Notes under the pieces: generated by a model
What the model was told of the DNA's origin: nothing
The model's input: only the letters and a program-made list of their open reading frames with translations
Databases searched by the model: none
Translations under genes and position numbers: made by a program
Assembly: GCA_013374505.1 (NCBI GenBank)
Contig: QENJ01000002.1
Coordinates: 1 to 26,841 of the forward strand
Direction: 5' to 3'
DNA: 26,841 nucleotides
Origin: Candidatus Methanophagaceae archaeon
GTDB lineage: Archaea; Halobacteriota; Syntropharchaeia; Alkanophagales; Methanospirareceae
Part shown: one piece after another, positions 7,683-15,485 of the stretch
How positions within the stretch are numbered: the stretch's first letter is position 1
How the letters are laid out: every line of letters starts with the position of its first letter

Positions 7683-8628
7683 GGTTACTGTTCTGATGTC
7701 CGTGTACAACGGTGAGAAGTATCTGCGAGAAGCTATTGATAGTATCCTCAATCAAACGTTTACGGATTTTGAGTTCTTGATTGTTAATGACGGTTCTACG
7801 GATAGAACGGTGGAGATACTGCGGAGTTACGATGACCCCAGAATTAAAATTGTTGACAACGAGAAGAATATAGGGTTGACTAAGTCGTTGAATATAGGGT
7901 TGATGATAGCAAGGGGTGAGTATATTGCGCGGATGGATGCGGATGATGTTTCTGCGCCCGAACGGTTGGAGAAAGAAGTAGAGTTCTTGGAGACCCACCG
8001 AGATTATGCAGTTGTTGGCTCTTTCGCGAAGATATTAAATGAAGATTCTGAAGTTATTAGCTTCATGGATAGACCAATAGAAGACGCTCAGATTCGGGAG
8101 TTCTTTAGAAGGGACAACTGCATCGCTCACGGTTCTGCGATGATAAGGATGAGATGTCTTCTTGATGTGGATTTTTATGACGAGTCAATAGCAAGAGCTC
8201 AGGACTATGACCTCTGGCTAAGATTATCTGAAAAATATAAGTTGGCTAACATTCCCGAATACCTGTATATGTGGCGAAAGCACAATGAGAACATCGAGGC
8301 AAAATATATAAAGGAACAAAAAATATCCGTTGTCTTAGCAATGGTCAAGAACAACATTGTGGATGTTGAGCAGGCTACCCGGCTGTTTATCAATCTACTC
8401 GTAGAAAAAACCGATGTATTAAGGGGTATACCTATAACTATTGTCTTTTTTTTTATCAGCATCACCACATTTGGTAGAATAGGACCTTCTAAGTTATATA
8501 GTTTTTTAGCTAAAATTCTACTTTCGAAAAAAATCGACAAAATACTGAGAGATTTTCAAACGAGAAGAACTAGTTTTGAGGATGCCAAGTTAAGTTTAAA
8601 AGATATTGTTGACGGGAGCTTAATATGA
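7669..8628 (+). CDS. Glycosyltransferase family 2 (GT-A fold)
   Basis: 319 residues from the ATG at 7669; a TTG at 7660 is also in frame, but the ATG puts the conserved VTVLMSVYNGEKYL near the N-terminus and has an AAGGA-like site about 10 nt upstream. NDGSTDRTVEIL is the nucleotide-binding motif, RMDADD the metal-binding DXD, and ARAQDYDLWLRL contains the catalytic-base region (ED/QD). It should use a nucleotide sugar to extend a glycan. The start lies within the 3' end of the truncated epimerase frame. Its stop overlaps the next GT2 start by 4 nt. Bases 7801-7833 are the source-like copy of the fragment found in the methyltransferase at 4447-5274. Confidence 0.9.
   Translation: MKNPEVTVLMSVYNGEKYLREAIDSILNQTFTDFEFLIVNDGSTDRTVEILRSYDDPRIKIVDNEKNIGLTKSLNIGLMIARGEYIARMDADDVSAPERLEKEVEFLETHRDYAVVGSFAKILNEDSEVISFMDRPIEDAQIREFFRRDNCIAHGSAMIRMRCLLDVDFYDESIARAQDYDLWLRLSEKYKLANIPEYLYMWRKHNENIEAKYIKEQKISVVLAMVKNNIVDVEQATRLFINLLVEKTDVLRGIPITIVFFFISITTFGRIGPSKLYSFLAKILLSKKIDKILRDFQTRRTSFEDAKLSLKDIVDGSLI
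7801..7833 (+). repeat. 33-bp element shared with a methyltransferase tail (copy B)
   Basis: Native position within the GT2 motif-I region; 30/33 identical to 5218-5250 and in the same reading frame. Confidence 0.75.
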
Positions 8629-9632
8629 ATATTAAAAACAGCCCTAAGGTAAGTGTAATTATTCCTTTGTATAATCAACAGCAATATGTTGGAGAAGCAA
8701 TTGAAAGTATTTTAAATCAAACATATCCGAATATTGAAATTATCGTAGTTAACGATGGCTCTACTGACAATCCTCTTTCTGTATTGGAAAAATATAAAAA
8801 CAATATTATACTTATTAATCAAGAAAATAAAGGTCTTGCTGCTGCCAGAAATGCTGGATTGAAAAAATGCTCTGGTGAATATATACAGTTTTTAGATGCT
8901 GATGACTTTTTGCATAAAGATAAAATTAAATTGCAATTGGAATTTTCTGAAATTCTGGATAATATAGTTTCTTATTGTGAAATAACACAATATGATCATG
9001 AATCTCAACGTGCATATTTACGGTATATTGGAGAAGTTAAAGATATGTTTCCCATGTATTATGATTTCTGGGATATCTATCCAACCCCCATCCATTCATT
9101 ATTAATCAAAAAAGAGATATTTAAAAAGTTTGGTTTATTTGATGAAGAATTAAAGGCTTGTGAAGATAGGTATTTCTTAAGTAAACTCGCAACAGCAGGA
9201 GTCAATTTTGAATATTTCCCATTTATAGGGGGTTTTCGTAGACAACACAAATACAATATGTGTAAAAATAGGTTACATATAATAAAGAATACCATTAGAT
9301 ATTACAAGAAATTAAATAGAGAATTGGGCGATCACTTTTTCAAGGAAAAATTTGGTTACACGGGTTATCAAATGATGTGTGCAAATTTGACATATATATA
9401 TGGAACTGAGATTGTGGAGGGAATGAGAAGAAAAGAACTGAAGAGGATTAGAAAATTGTTGAGAATGGAAGGTATAAAATTTGATGCAGAACCTATTCCT
9501 GCAGGTTTTAAAAAGTTTAAATTAAAAAGATTTTTTTTAACTTCTTACCTTAGAAGGTGGCTGAGGAAATTATTTCTATTAGGAAAGCTTTTTAAGCAAA
9601 GTTTAGGAAGGATAATGGGTGAAAAGGTATGA
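8625..9632 (+). CDS. Glycosyltransferase family 2
   Basis: A 335-residue GT-A protein: VSVIIPLYNQQQYV at the start, NDGSTDN, then QENKGLAAARNAGL and FLDADDF as the DXD motif. CEDRYFLSKLA near residue 182 supplies the ED general-base motif. The C-terminal about 70 residues are rich in lysine, arginine and aromatics (KRFFLTSYLRRWLRKLF), suggesting peripheral membrane attachment. It overlaps the upstream GT2 and the downstream methyltransferase by 4 nt each, so the three are probably co-translated. It is only distantly similar to its GT2 neighbour, which points to a different linkage or donor rather than a recent duplicate. Confidence 0.9.
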   Translation: MNIKNSPKVSVIIPLYNQQQYVGEAIESILNQTYPNIEIIVVNDGSTDNPLSVLEKYKNNIILINQENKGLAAARNAGLKKCSGEYIQFLDADDFLHKDKIKLQLEFSEILDNIVSYCEITQYDHESQRAYLRYIGEVKDMFPMYYDFWDIYPTPIHSLLIKKEIFKKFGLFDEELKACEDRYFLSKLATAGVNFEYFPFIGGFRRQHKYNMCKNRLHIIKNTIRYYKKLNRELGDHFFKEKFGYTGYQMMCANLTYIYGTEIVEGMRRKELKRIRKLLRMEGIKFDAEPIPAGFKKFKLKRFFLTSYLRRWLRKLFLLGKLFKQSLGRIMGEKV

Positions 9633-10294
9633 GACCTGGAATATTATTGCGTTGGTGTGCTTTAAAGAGCGTTTTAAAATCCGAAGTTAAAGATGGTTCA
9701 CTTATTCTTGATATTGGCGGCTACGACGGATTTATTGCAAGCGATATTAAAAAATCATTCCCTAATATTAGAATAACTGTTGTGGATACTGATAAATCTG
9801 GTTTACTATTAGCAAAAGAACGTGGATTGAATACCCTCTGTGCATCTGCTCTTGAATTGCCTATCGAGGATAATCAAGTTGATGTGGTCTTTTGTCTTGA
9901 CCTGATAGAACATATTGAAGAAGATAATAAACTGGTTAAGGAACTTGCCAGAGTTTTGAAGATAGATGGTAAAGTTATTTTAACCACGCCCATGCAAAAT
10001 GGCATTTCTTTTCCACTTCTAAACAGGAAAAAAACAGAGGTTATAAACATAAGTTGGGGCCATGTTCGTAAAGGATACACTTTAGAGGCGATCGAACAAT
10101 TGTTTCAAAATAATGGTTTAGCGATTGTAAGAAAAGATAAATATTTTAATTTCATCTCAAGGTGGGTCTATCGTTTCACAGTTCTTTCAAATATACCTTT
10201 TAAGATAAATTTGATTTATAAAGCGATAATAAAACTTGAGCCATACGTAAAGTACGGAGCGGAAGAACATATTATCATTGGAAAGAATGCGTGA
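9629..10294 (+). CDS. Class I SAM-dependent methyltransferase
   Basis: A 221-residue protein. LILDIGGYDGF at residues 25-35 is motif I with glycine and tyrosine in place of the usual GxG. TVVDTDKSGL supplies motif II, CLDLIEHIEED the strand-4 motif, and VLKIDGKVILTTP strand 5. The C-terminal part ends near EEHIIIGKNA. It overlaps the preceding GT2 gene by 4 nt, and the Shine-Dalgarno of the next gene falls around its stop codon. The role is inferred to be methylation of a sugar residue or of the glycan terminus; no substrate can be assigned. Confidence 0.86.
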   Translation: MRPGILLRWCALKSVLKSEVKDGSLILDIGGYDGFIASDIKKSFPNIRITVVDTDKSGLLLAKERGLNTLCASALELPIEDNQVDVVFCLDLIEHIEEDNKLVKELARVLKIDGKVILTTPMQNGISFPLLNRKKTEVINISWGHVRKGYTLEAIEQLFQNNGLAIVRKDKYFNFISRWVYRFTVLSNIPFKINLIYKAIIKLEPYVKYGAEEHIIIGKNA

Positions 10295-10296
10295 GG
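10293..10296 (+). promoter_or_regulatory. Ribosome binding site deciding the start of the next GT4 gene
   Basis: GAGG lies 8 nt before the ATG at 10305. It favours that start over the in-frame TTG at 10278, which would lie inside the upstream gene and add nine residues before the conserved MKIAFIVNVFP start. Confidence 0.55.
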
Positions 10297-10304
10297 ATGC
10301 TGAA

Positions 10305-11570
10305 ATGAAAATAGCGTTTATTGTTAACGTATTCCCAAAAGTATCAGAAACTTTTATCTTGAACCAAATCACAGGACTCTTAGACATGGGGCATGAGGTC
10401 ATGATATTTGCGGAGTACAATCCCAATGAGAACAAGGTACATCTTGACGTAGAAATCTACCAGCTTATGGACCGGGTTCTTTATTTCGATATACCCAAAA
10501 ATAAAATAAAACGAGTTATGAAAGCATCATATCTAATAATCACAAACTTTTATAAACATCCAATTAAAATATTTAAATCACTAACTTTATTTCGCTATGG
10601 TAAATCTGCATTATCATTACAGGGGTTATACTTTTTAATCCCTTTTCTGGATACGAATTTTGACATTATTCACTGCCATTTTGGTCCGAACGGAATTATT
10701 GGTGCATCTCTTAAGGAAATAGGCGTTGAGGCTAAAATTATTACAACATTTCATGGGTATGATATGTCAACATTTATTTTGAACAATGGCACAGGTGTTT
10801 ACAATGATTTGTTTATTAGGGGCGACTTGTTTTTAGCAATTAGTGAACATTGGAAAAAGAAATTGGTTGGGTTAGGCGGTGATGCAAAAAAAATAAAGGT
10901 TCATCGCATGGGTATTGATCTAGAAAAATTTAAATATTCAGAAAGAAAAATACTACCCGGAGAATCTGTAAAAATATTGACGGTGGGACGGTTAGTCGAA
11001 AAGAAAGGGCACAAATATGCAATTAAAGCCATAGCAAAGCTAATCAATAAACACAAGAATGTTATTTATACAATTGTAGGAGATGGTTATTTAAGAGGAG
11101 AATTGGAATCTCTTGCCACGGAACTTGGGATTGAAAATCATGTTAAATTTTTAGGTGATGTAGAAGACGAGGAACTTTTTAGACTTTATCATGACTCACA
11201 TATCTTTGTCCTTCCAAGTGTAACAGCACGTAACGGCGGTCAAGAAGGCATTCCTGTTGTCTTAATGGAAACACAGGCTGCGGGTTTGCCTGTAATATCT
11301 ACTTTTCATAGTGGCATCCCCGAGGTAGTACTTGACGGAGAATCGGGCTTTCTCGTTCCTGAGCGAGATGTAAATACCCTGACGAAAAAACTGGAATATT
11401 TAGTTTTGCATCCCGAAATATGGCCCGAAATGGGCAGAGCAGGAAGAAAGGTTATAGAAGCACGGTATGATGTCCGAAAGCTCAACCAGCAATTAGTAAA
11501 AAGGTACAAGGCTTTGCTTACTGCTGACACGGATATAATAGAATTAAAAGAATCTAAGAGGTCTAACTAA
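10305..11570 (+). CDS. Glycosyltransferase family 4, colanic-acid (WcaL/AmsK)-like
   Basis: 421 residues from the ATG at 10305. The N-terminus MKIAFIVNVFPKVSETFIL and the IHCHFGPNG segment are typical of the WcaL/AmsK/CpsK branch of exopolysaccharide GT4 enzymes. The C-terminal domain shows ILTVGRLVEKKGHKYAI, then VLPSVTARNGGQEGIPVVLM and QAAGLPVISTFHSGIPEVV, with the donor-binding glutamates. These enzymes are often galactosyl- or mannosyltransferases, but donor assignment from sequence alone is not safe. The next gene, a methyltransferase, begins at the base immediately after its stop. Confidence in the family is high. Confidence 0.9.
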   Translation: MKIAFIVNVFPKVSETFILNQITGLLDMGHEVMIFAEYNPNENKVHLDVEIYQLMDRVLYFDIPKNKIKRVMKASYLIITNFYKHPIKIFKSLTLFRYGKSALSLQGLYFLIPFLDTNFDIIHCHFGPNGIIGASLKEIGVEAKIITTFHGYDMSTFILNNGTGVYNDLFIRGDLFLAISEHWKKKLVGLGGDAKKIKVHRMGIDLEKFKYSERKILPGESVKILTVGRLVEKKGHKYAIKAIAKLINKHKNVIYTIVGDGYLRGELESLATELGIENHVKFLGDVEDEELFRLYHDSHIFVLPSVTARNGGQEGIPVVLMETQAAGLPVISTFHSGIPEVVLDGESGFLVPERDVNTLTKKLEYLVLHPEIWPEMGRAGRKVIEARYDVRKLNQQLVKRYKALLTADTDIIELKESKRSN

Positions 11571-12314
11571 ATGGAATTAAAACCAATCGCCAAAAATTTA
11601 CTGGTGCACACACCGTACTATCCCGTTCACATAGGAAACTATATACGAAGCCTCTACTTCCAGAAATACCTTGGGCAATTACCGGTAGAAAAGGTCACAA
11701 ATGTTCTCGATGCCGGTTGTGGGGGTGGACAGTATGCTATAAAAATGGCTAAAAGATTTCCCTGGATTGTAATAATAGCAATGGATATAAAAGTGCAGAA
11801 GTTTCAAAGTAATTGTCCATCCAATTTCTTCTTTAGGCAGGGGAACCTCTTAGAGTTAAAAGATAAAGATACCTATGATTTTGTGTATTGCATCGACGTA
11901 TTGGAACATATCCCAAATAATACCCAAGTGATAGAGCGTTTCTACCAAGCACTGAAAAATGGTGGATACCTTTATCTTCACATGCCTTACGACATCGGGA
12001 AAAAGCGTATTTTTCCCGACAAGTTCTTTGCTGAATTTAATACTTGGGCCGAGGAAGAGCATATTGGAGGGCAGTATACGCTTGATGAAATGAAGTCCAT
12101 TCTTCATAAAATCGGGTTTGAAATTATAGCCGCAGAAAATACCTTTGGTTTTATGGGCGAACTTGCTTGGGAATTAGATAGAGTAACGGATAAAAGAATA
12201 GCATTAAAAATCTTTTTGATGCCGTTATTAAAACTTTTAGGACAAGTATCGGTAAATATAAAACATACATCTGGCAATATATTGGTATTAGCGCGGAAAT
12301 TGGGCGGTAAATAG
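11571..12314 (+). CDS. Class I SAM-dependent methyltransferase
   Basis: A 247-residue protein with a textbook motif I, VLDAGCGGG, at residues 45-53. Then come AMDIKVQKF, CIDVLEHIPNNT (strand-4 motif) and LKNGGYLYLHMPYD. A helical N-terminus carrying YYPVHIGNYIRSLYF precedes the core and probably caps the substrate site. The C-terminus (about 200-240) is hydrophobic with LKIFLMPLLKLLG, suggesting contact with the membrane. The gene follows the GT4 stop without a spacer. A 40-nt gap separates it from the next GT2 gene. Substrate unknown; a glycan role is inferred from context. Confidence 0.87.
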   Translation: MELKPIAKNLLVHTPYYPVHIGNYIRSLYFQKYLGQLPVEKVTNVLDAGCGGGQYAIKMAKRFPWIVIIAMDIKVQKFQSNCPSNFFFRQGNLLELKDKDTYDFVYCIDVLEHIPNNTQVIERFYQALKNGGYLYLHMPYDIGKKRIFPDKFFAEFNTWAEEEHIGGQYTLDEMKSILHKIGFEIIAAENTFGFMGELAWELDRVTDKRIALKIFLMPLLKLLGQVSVNIKHTSGNILVLARKLGGK

Positions 12315-12354
12315 AATTTATAAATCCAACTTTAAAAATAAGCTAGAACTAAAT

Positions 12355-13314
12355 ATGATGAATGATGCACCCGAGGGTAATACGGAAGAAGTGGTGAAAA
12401 GATTTGATGATGTAATGGATAGTCTACCCGCAGTATCCATCATTGTTCCTGCTTACAATGCGGAAAAGAATATTGCGACCCTTATAGAATCGCTATTACA
12501 TCTGGATTATCCGCAGGAACTACTTGAAATAATTATTGTTGATAACAATTCCACTGATAGAACCAAAACGATAGTAAAACGGTATCCCGTTAAATTATTA
12601 GAAGAGAACACTATACAAAGCTCTTATGCCGCCCGAAACGAGGGTATTCGGAACGCTAAAAATAAAATCATAGCTTTTACCGATTCTGATTGCGTTGCCA
12701 CACCGCAATGGGTTAAAAAAGGGGTCAAGGCGTTAGTTTCCGAATCGGCAGATTTAGTGGGTGGTAGAGTAAAGTTTTTTTATTCTGAACGCAAGACGGC
12801 TGCGGAGTTATATGATTCTATAACCAATATGCAAATCAAATTGAATATTAAGGATAGAAATGTAGCAAAAACGGCAAATCTGTTCGTAAAATCCTCCTTG
12901 TTTGACAAGATGGGATTGTTTCCAGATTGGGTAAAGTCCGGGGGAGATGTCCAGTGGACTGCCAATGCAACCAGAAACGGCTGTTCTCTTGTTTATGCCG
13001 CCGAAGCGGTTGTTAAACATCCTGCACGTCCTTTGCAATCTTTACTTAAGAAGCAATACCGTGTTGGTAGGGGGCAGGCGCATATCATGGTTGGTGAATG
13101 GAGGTCGCCAGGGAATTTTATGTATTCCATATTTAGGTTATTTTTACCGCCATCTCTGCCTTTCATAAAAACGTTAATCTATCAACGAGGGACGACAGAG
13201 ATGAATAAGAAAGTTTTAAGTATGTGGTGTGTTTCATATTTGTGTAATATATCAATGGGGTTGGGAATATTGATGGAACTATTTGGCGTTTTCAGACCGA
13301 GAGCAGGAAAATGA
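12355..13314 (+). CDS. Glycosyltransferase family 2 with membrane-associated C-terminus (paralogue 1)
   Basis: A 319-residue protein. The GT-A domain begins at VSIIVPAYNAEKNI near residue 26; VDNNSTDRT is the nucleotide motif, FTDSDC the DXD, and GGDVQW stands where the ED/DxxW motif of the family is found. YRVGRGQAH is the R-G-x-H-like region of cell-surface GT2 enzymes. The last about 60 residues contain hydrophobic stretches (LFLPPSLPFI, SYLCNISMGLGIL). It is clearly paralogous to the gene at 14489-15485, with 95.6% DNA identity over 229 bp at the 5' part and much lower identity downstream. It overlaps the AglQ-like gene by 4 nt (ATGA). Confidence 0.9.
   Translation: MMNDAPEGNTEEVVKRFDDVMDSLPAVSIIVPAYNAEKNIATLIESLLHLDYPQELLEIIIVDNNSTDRTKTIVKRYPVKLLEENTIQSSYAARNEGIRNAKNKIIAFTDSDCVATPQWVKKGVKALVSESADLVGGRVKFFYSERKTAAELYDSITNMQIKLNIKDRNVAKTANLFVKSSLFDKMGLFPDWVKSGGDVQWTANATRNGCSLVYAAEAVVKHPARPLQSLLKKQYRVGRGQAHIMVGEWRSPGNFMYSIFRLFLPPSLPFIKTLIYQRGTTEMNKKVLSMWCVSYLCNISMGLGILMELFGVFRPRAGK
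12432..12660 (+). repeat. 229-bp near-identical direct repeat, copy 1
   Basis: Aligned by eye to 14605-14833 without gaps: 10 differences in 229 bases, nine of them silent and one isoleucine/leucine change. Identity drops sharply beyond both ends although the genes remain homologous. The same codon phase is kept in both copies. Confidence 0.9.
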
Positions 13315-14486
13315 TGCTAAGCGATTTAATCCTAAAAATGGCGGAAGGTATACTTGAGTTACAACTTGGAGATGGTTCGTGCCCGGCGGGTCATAATGGC
13401 CCTTATTTTGATCCTGAAACTCCTGTACGTAATTCAGGACATTGGCTCATGATTTTTGCTAAGTGTTATGAATTAACAGGCAATGATAAATTTAAAGATA
13501 AAGTTCGCGAGCTGGTTGAATATTTATATTCAGAAGATGCACGGCCAAACGGCTATTCCTTTTATCATCGGAATAAACAAGATAAGGATAAATGCAATGG
13601 CTTAATTGGTCAGGCTTGGACTTTTGAGGCATTGGTTGAAGCAACAAGAATTTTGGGCAACAACAAATACGCATTACTCGCTGAAGAAGTATTTTTTCAA
13701 CATCCATTTAATGCGAAGCAATGTCTTTGGAGTCGTCTTGAAATTGACGGTCATGTTCTTTCAATAGATGCCACTTTTAATCATCAACTATGGTTCGCTG
13801 CCTGTGCCTCCTGCATTAAAGGTAAACGAAATGCTGAGATAAGGGGCAGGGTGAAAAGATTCATGGATTGCCTACCGCAAAACTTAACAATTCTTGAAAA
13901 TGGTCTTGTTTATCATCCCATTGAATGGCTACTGGAAGAACAATTTGCCTACAATCCCACACCAATAGCTAAACTGAGAAGAAGGATTGGAAGCATCCTA
14001 CAGACTTTAAGAATTGTGCCACGGCATAAAGAAGCCTCCTTCAGAGAACAGAGTAAAAAAGACATCTACAAAAAGGAGTTGTATAGATCTGTCGGCTATC
14101 ATTCTTTTAACATGTATGCTTTCGCCATTTTAAAGACGCAAGCCTCCTCACATCCATTTTGGGGTTCTGAGCCATTTAAGAAGGCGGTTGATTATATGCT
14201 AACGGTTGAGTATAGACATAATTTAACTAACAATAAATATGGCTATCCCTACAATCCGTCTGGCTTTGAAGTGCCATATTCTTTAAGTATTTTAAAGGAT
14301 TTAAATGAAAAAAAATTGATAGAAATCAGCCAGTGGTGGATAAGTGAACAGTTTAAAATGTGTTATAATGAAAAAACAGGTATGATGGATAGAAATACAG
14401 AGGATGCGTTAACACATACTGCTCGCATTTACGAGTTGACACGATTGCCTATTGATTATTTAAGGAATATTTCAATAAGGGTATAA
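13311..14486 (+). CDS. AglQ-like protein, probable (alpha/alpha)-toroid sugar isomerase/epimerase
   Basis: A 391-residue protein with regular helical pairs, as in six-hairpin (alpha/alpha) toroid glycosidases and epimerases. Conserved-looking elements include PAGHNGPYFDPETPVRNSGH near residues 26-45, CNGLIGQAWTFEAL near 97-110, DATFNHQLWFAA near 155-166, and YGYPYNPSGFEVPY near 316-329. From memory these resemble 'agl cluster protein AglQ' of archaeal N-glycosylation clusters. Haloferax AglQ is reported to act on the hexuronic acid of the N-glycan, probably as an isomerase. I cannot run the search that would settle this. Polyprenyl- or glycan-linked uronic acid is thus a possible substrate, but no uronic-acid synthesis gene is intact here. 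It sits between two paralogous GT2 genes, overlapping the first by 4 nt and lying 2 nt from the second. Confidence 0.7.
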   Translation: MMLSDLILKMAEGILELQLGDGSCPAGHNGPYFDPETPVRNSGHWLMIFAKCYELTGNDKFKDKVRELVEYLYSEDARPNGYSFYHRNKQDKDKCNGLIGQAWTFEALVEATRILGNNKYALLAEEVFFQHPFNAKQCLWSRLEIDGHVLSIDATFNHQLWFAACASCIKGKRNAEIRGRVKRFMDCLPQNLTILENGLVYHPIEWLLEEQFAYNPTPIAKLRRRIGSILQTLRIVPRHKEASFREQSKKDIYKKELYRSVGYHSFNMYAFAILKTQASSHPFWGSEPFKKAVDYMLTVEYRHNLTNNKYGYPYNPSGFEVPYSLSILKDLNEKKLIEISQWWISEQFKMCYNEKTGMMDRNTEDALTHTARIYELTRLPIDYLRNISIRV

Positions 14487-14488
14487 TA

Positions 14489-15485
14489 ATGGTCACACAG
14501 GACTTACTACAAAAGGATGTTGAATATATTGTCGCAAATGCAGGTTTAACTAAGGGTGATAGAGGTCTGGAGATGCCCATTGAGGATATAAATGCGCTAC
14601 CCTCAGTATCCCTCATTGTTCCTGCCTACAATGCGGAAAAGAATATTGCGACCCTGATAGAATCGCTATTACATTTGGATTATCCGCAGGAACTACTTGA
14701 AATAATTATTGTTGATAACAATTCCACAGATCGAACCAAAACGATAGTAAAACGGTATCCCGTTAAATTATTAGAAGAGAACACTATACAAAGCTCTTAT
14801 GCCGCTCGAAACGAGGGTATTCGGAATGCCAAGAATGATATATTAGTTTTTTGTGATTCTGATTGCATTGCGACACCGCAATGGGTTAAAGAAGGAGTAA
14901 AGGTATTGGTTACAGAATCCGCCGATTTAGTAGGCGGTCAGATAGAGTTTATTTATTCCCGACGTAAGACCATTGCCGAGCAATACGATTCTACTATTCA
15001 TATGCGACACGAATTCTATATTAAAGAGCAAAACATTTCGACAACTGCGAATCTGTTCGTAAAAGCATCTTTGTTTGATGAGATAGGGATTTTTTCAGAC
15101 AGGCGAAAGTCGGGTGTGGATGTCCAATGGACCGCCAAAGCCACCAAAAGTGGTTTTTTTGCTTGTTTATGCTCCAGAAGCAGTTATAAAACATCCTGCA
15201 CGTCCGCTGAAAGAATTGCTTAAGAAGCGATTTCGTGTCGGTACCGGTATGACGTATATCGAGCTCGATGAAGGAAAACCGCTAAGGGCTGTTACATATT
15301 CAGCATTTGGATTACTTTTACCACCACGAATATCTTCTATAAGACGGATAGTCCAGCAGAGGGGAACACCCGAGATGAAAGAGAAAGTCTTGAGTATGTG
15401 GTATGTTTTATATTTATGTAATCTATTAACGGCCTTGGGACTCTTGAGGTCAATATTCCGTTCTTTATGTAGGAGAAGCCCATGA
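14489..15485 (+). pseudogene. Glycosyltransferase family 2, frameshifted at a T7 run (paralogue 2)
   Basis: The frame from the ATG at 14489 ends at 15223 after an aberrant tail. The frame one base later continues the homology with VYAPEAVIKHPARPL, matching VYAAEAVVKHPARPL of the paralogue at 12355-13314, and runs to 15485. The switch is at TTTTTTT, 15154-15160: removing one T gives GFLLVYAPE and an intact protein of about 331 residues. VSLIVPAYNAEKNI, VDNNSTDRT, FCDSDC and DVQW are present. The restored frame overlaps the next gene's ATG by 4 nt, which is how intact genes are packed here. That supports a recent single-base insertion or a sequencing error rather than old decay. Confidence 0.85.
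14605..14833 (+). repeat. 229-bp near-identical direct repeat, copy 2
   Basis: Partner of 12432-12660 (219/229 identical), offset by 2173 bp and in the same orientation. It lies in the part encoding the nucleotide-binding half of the GT2 domain. Confidence 0.9.

Noticed and set aside
15154..15160. Programmed frameshifting at the T7 run.
   Set aside because: No stimulatory structure or conserved slippery heptamer is evident, and a single-base insertion or sequencing error explains it; kept only as a possible phase-variation site.
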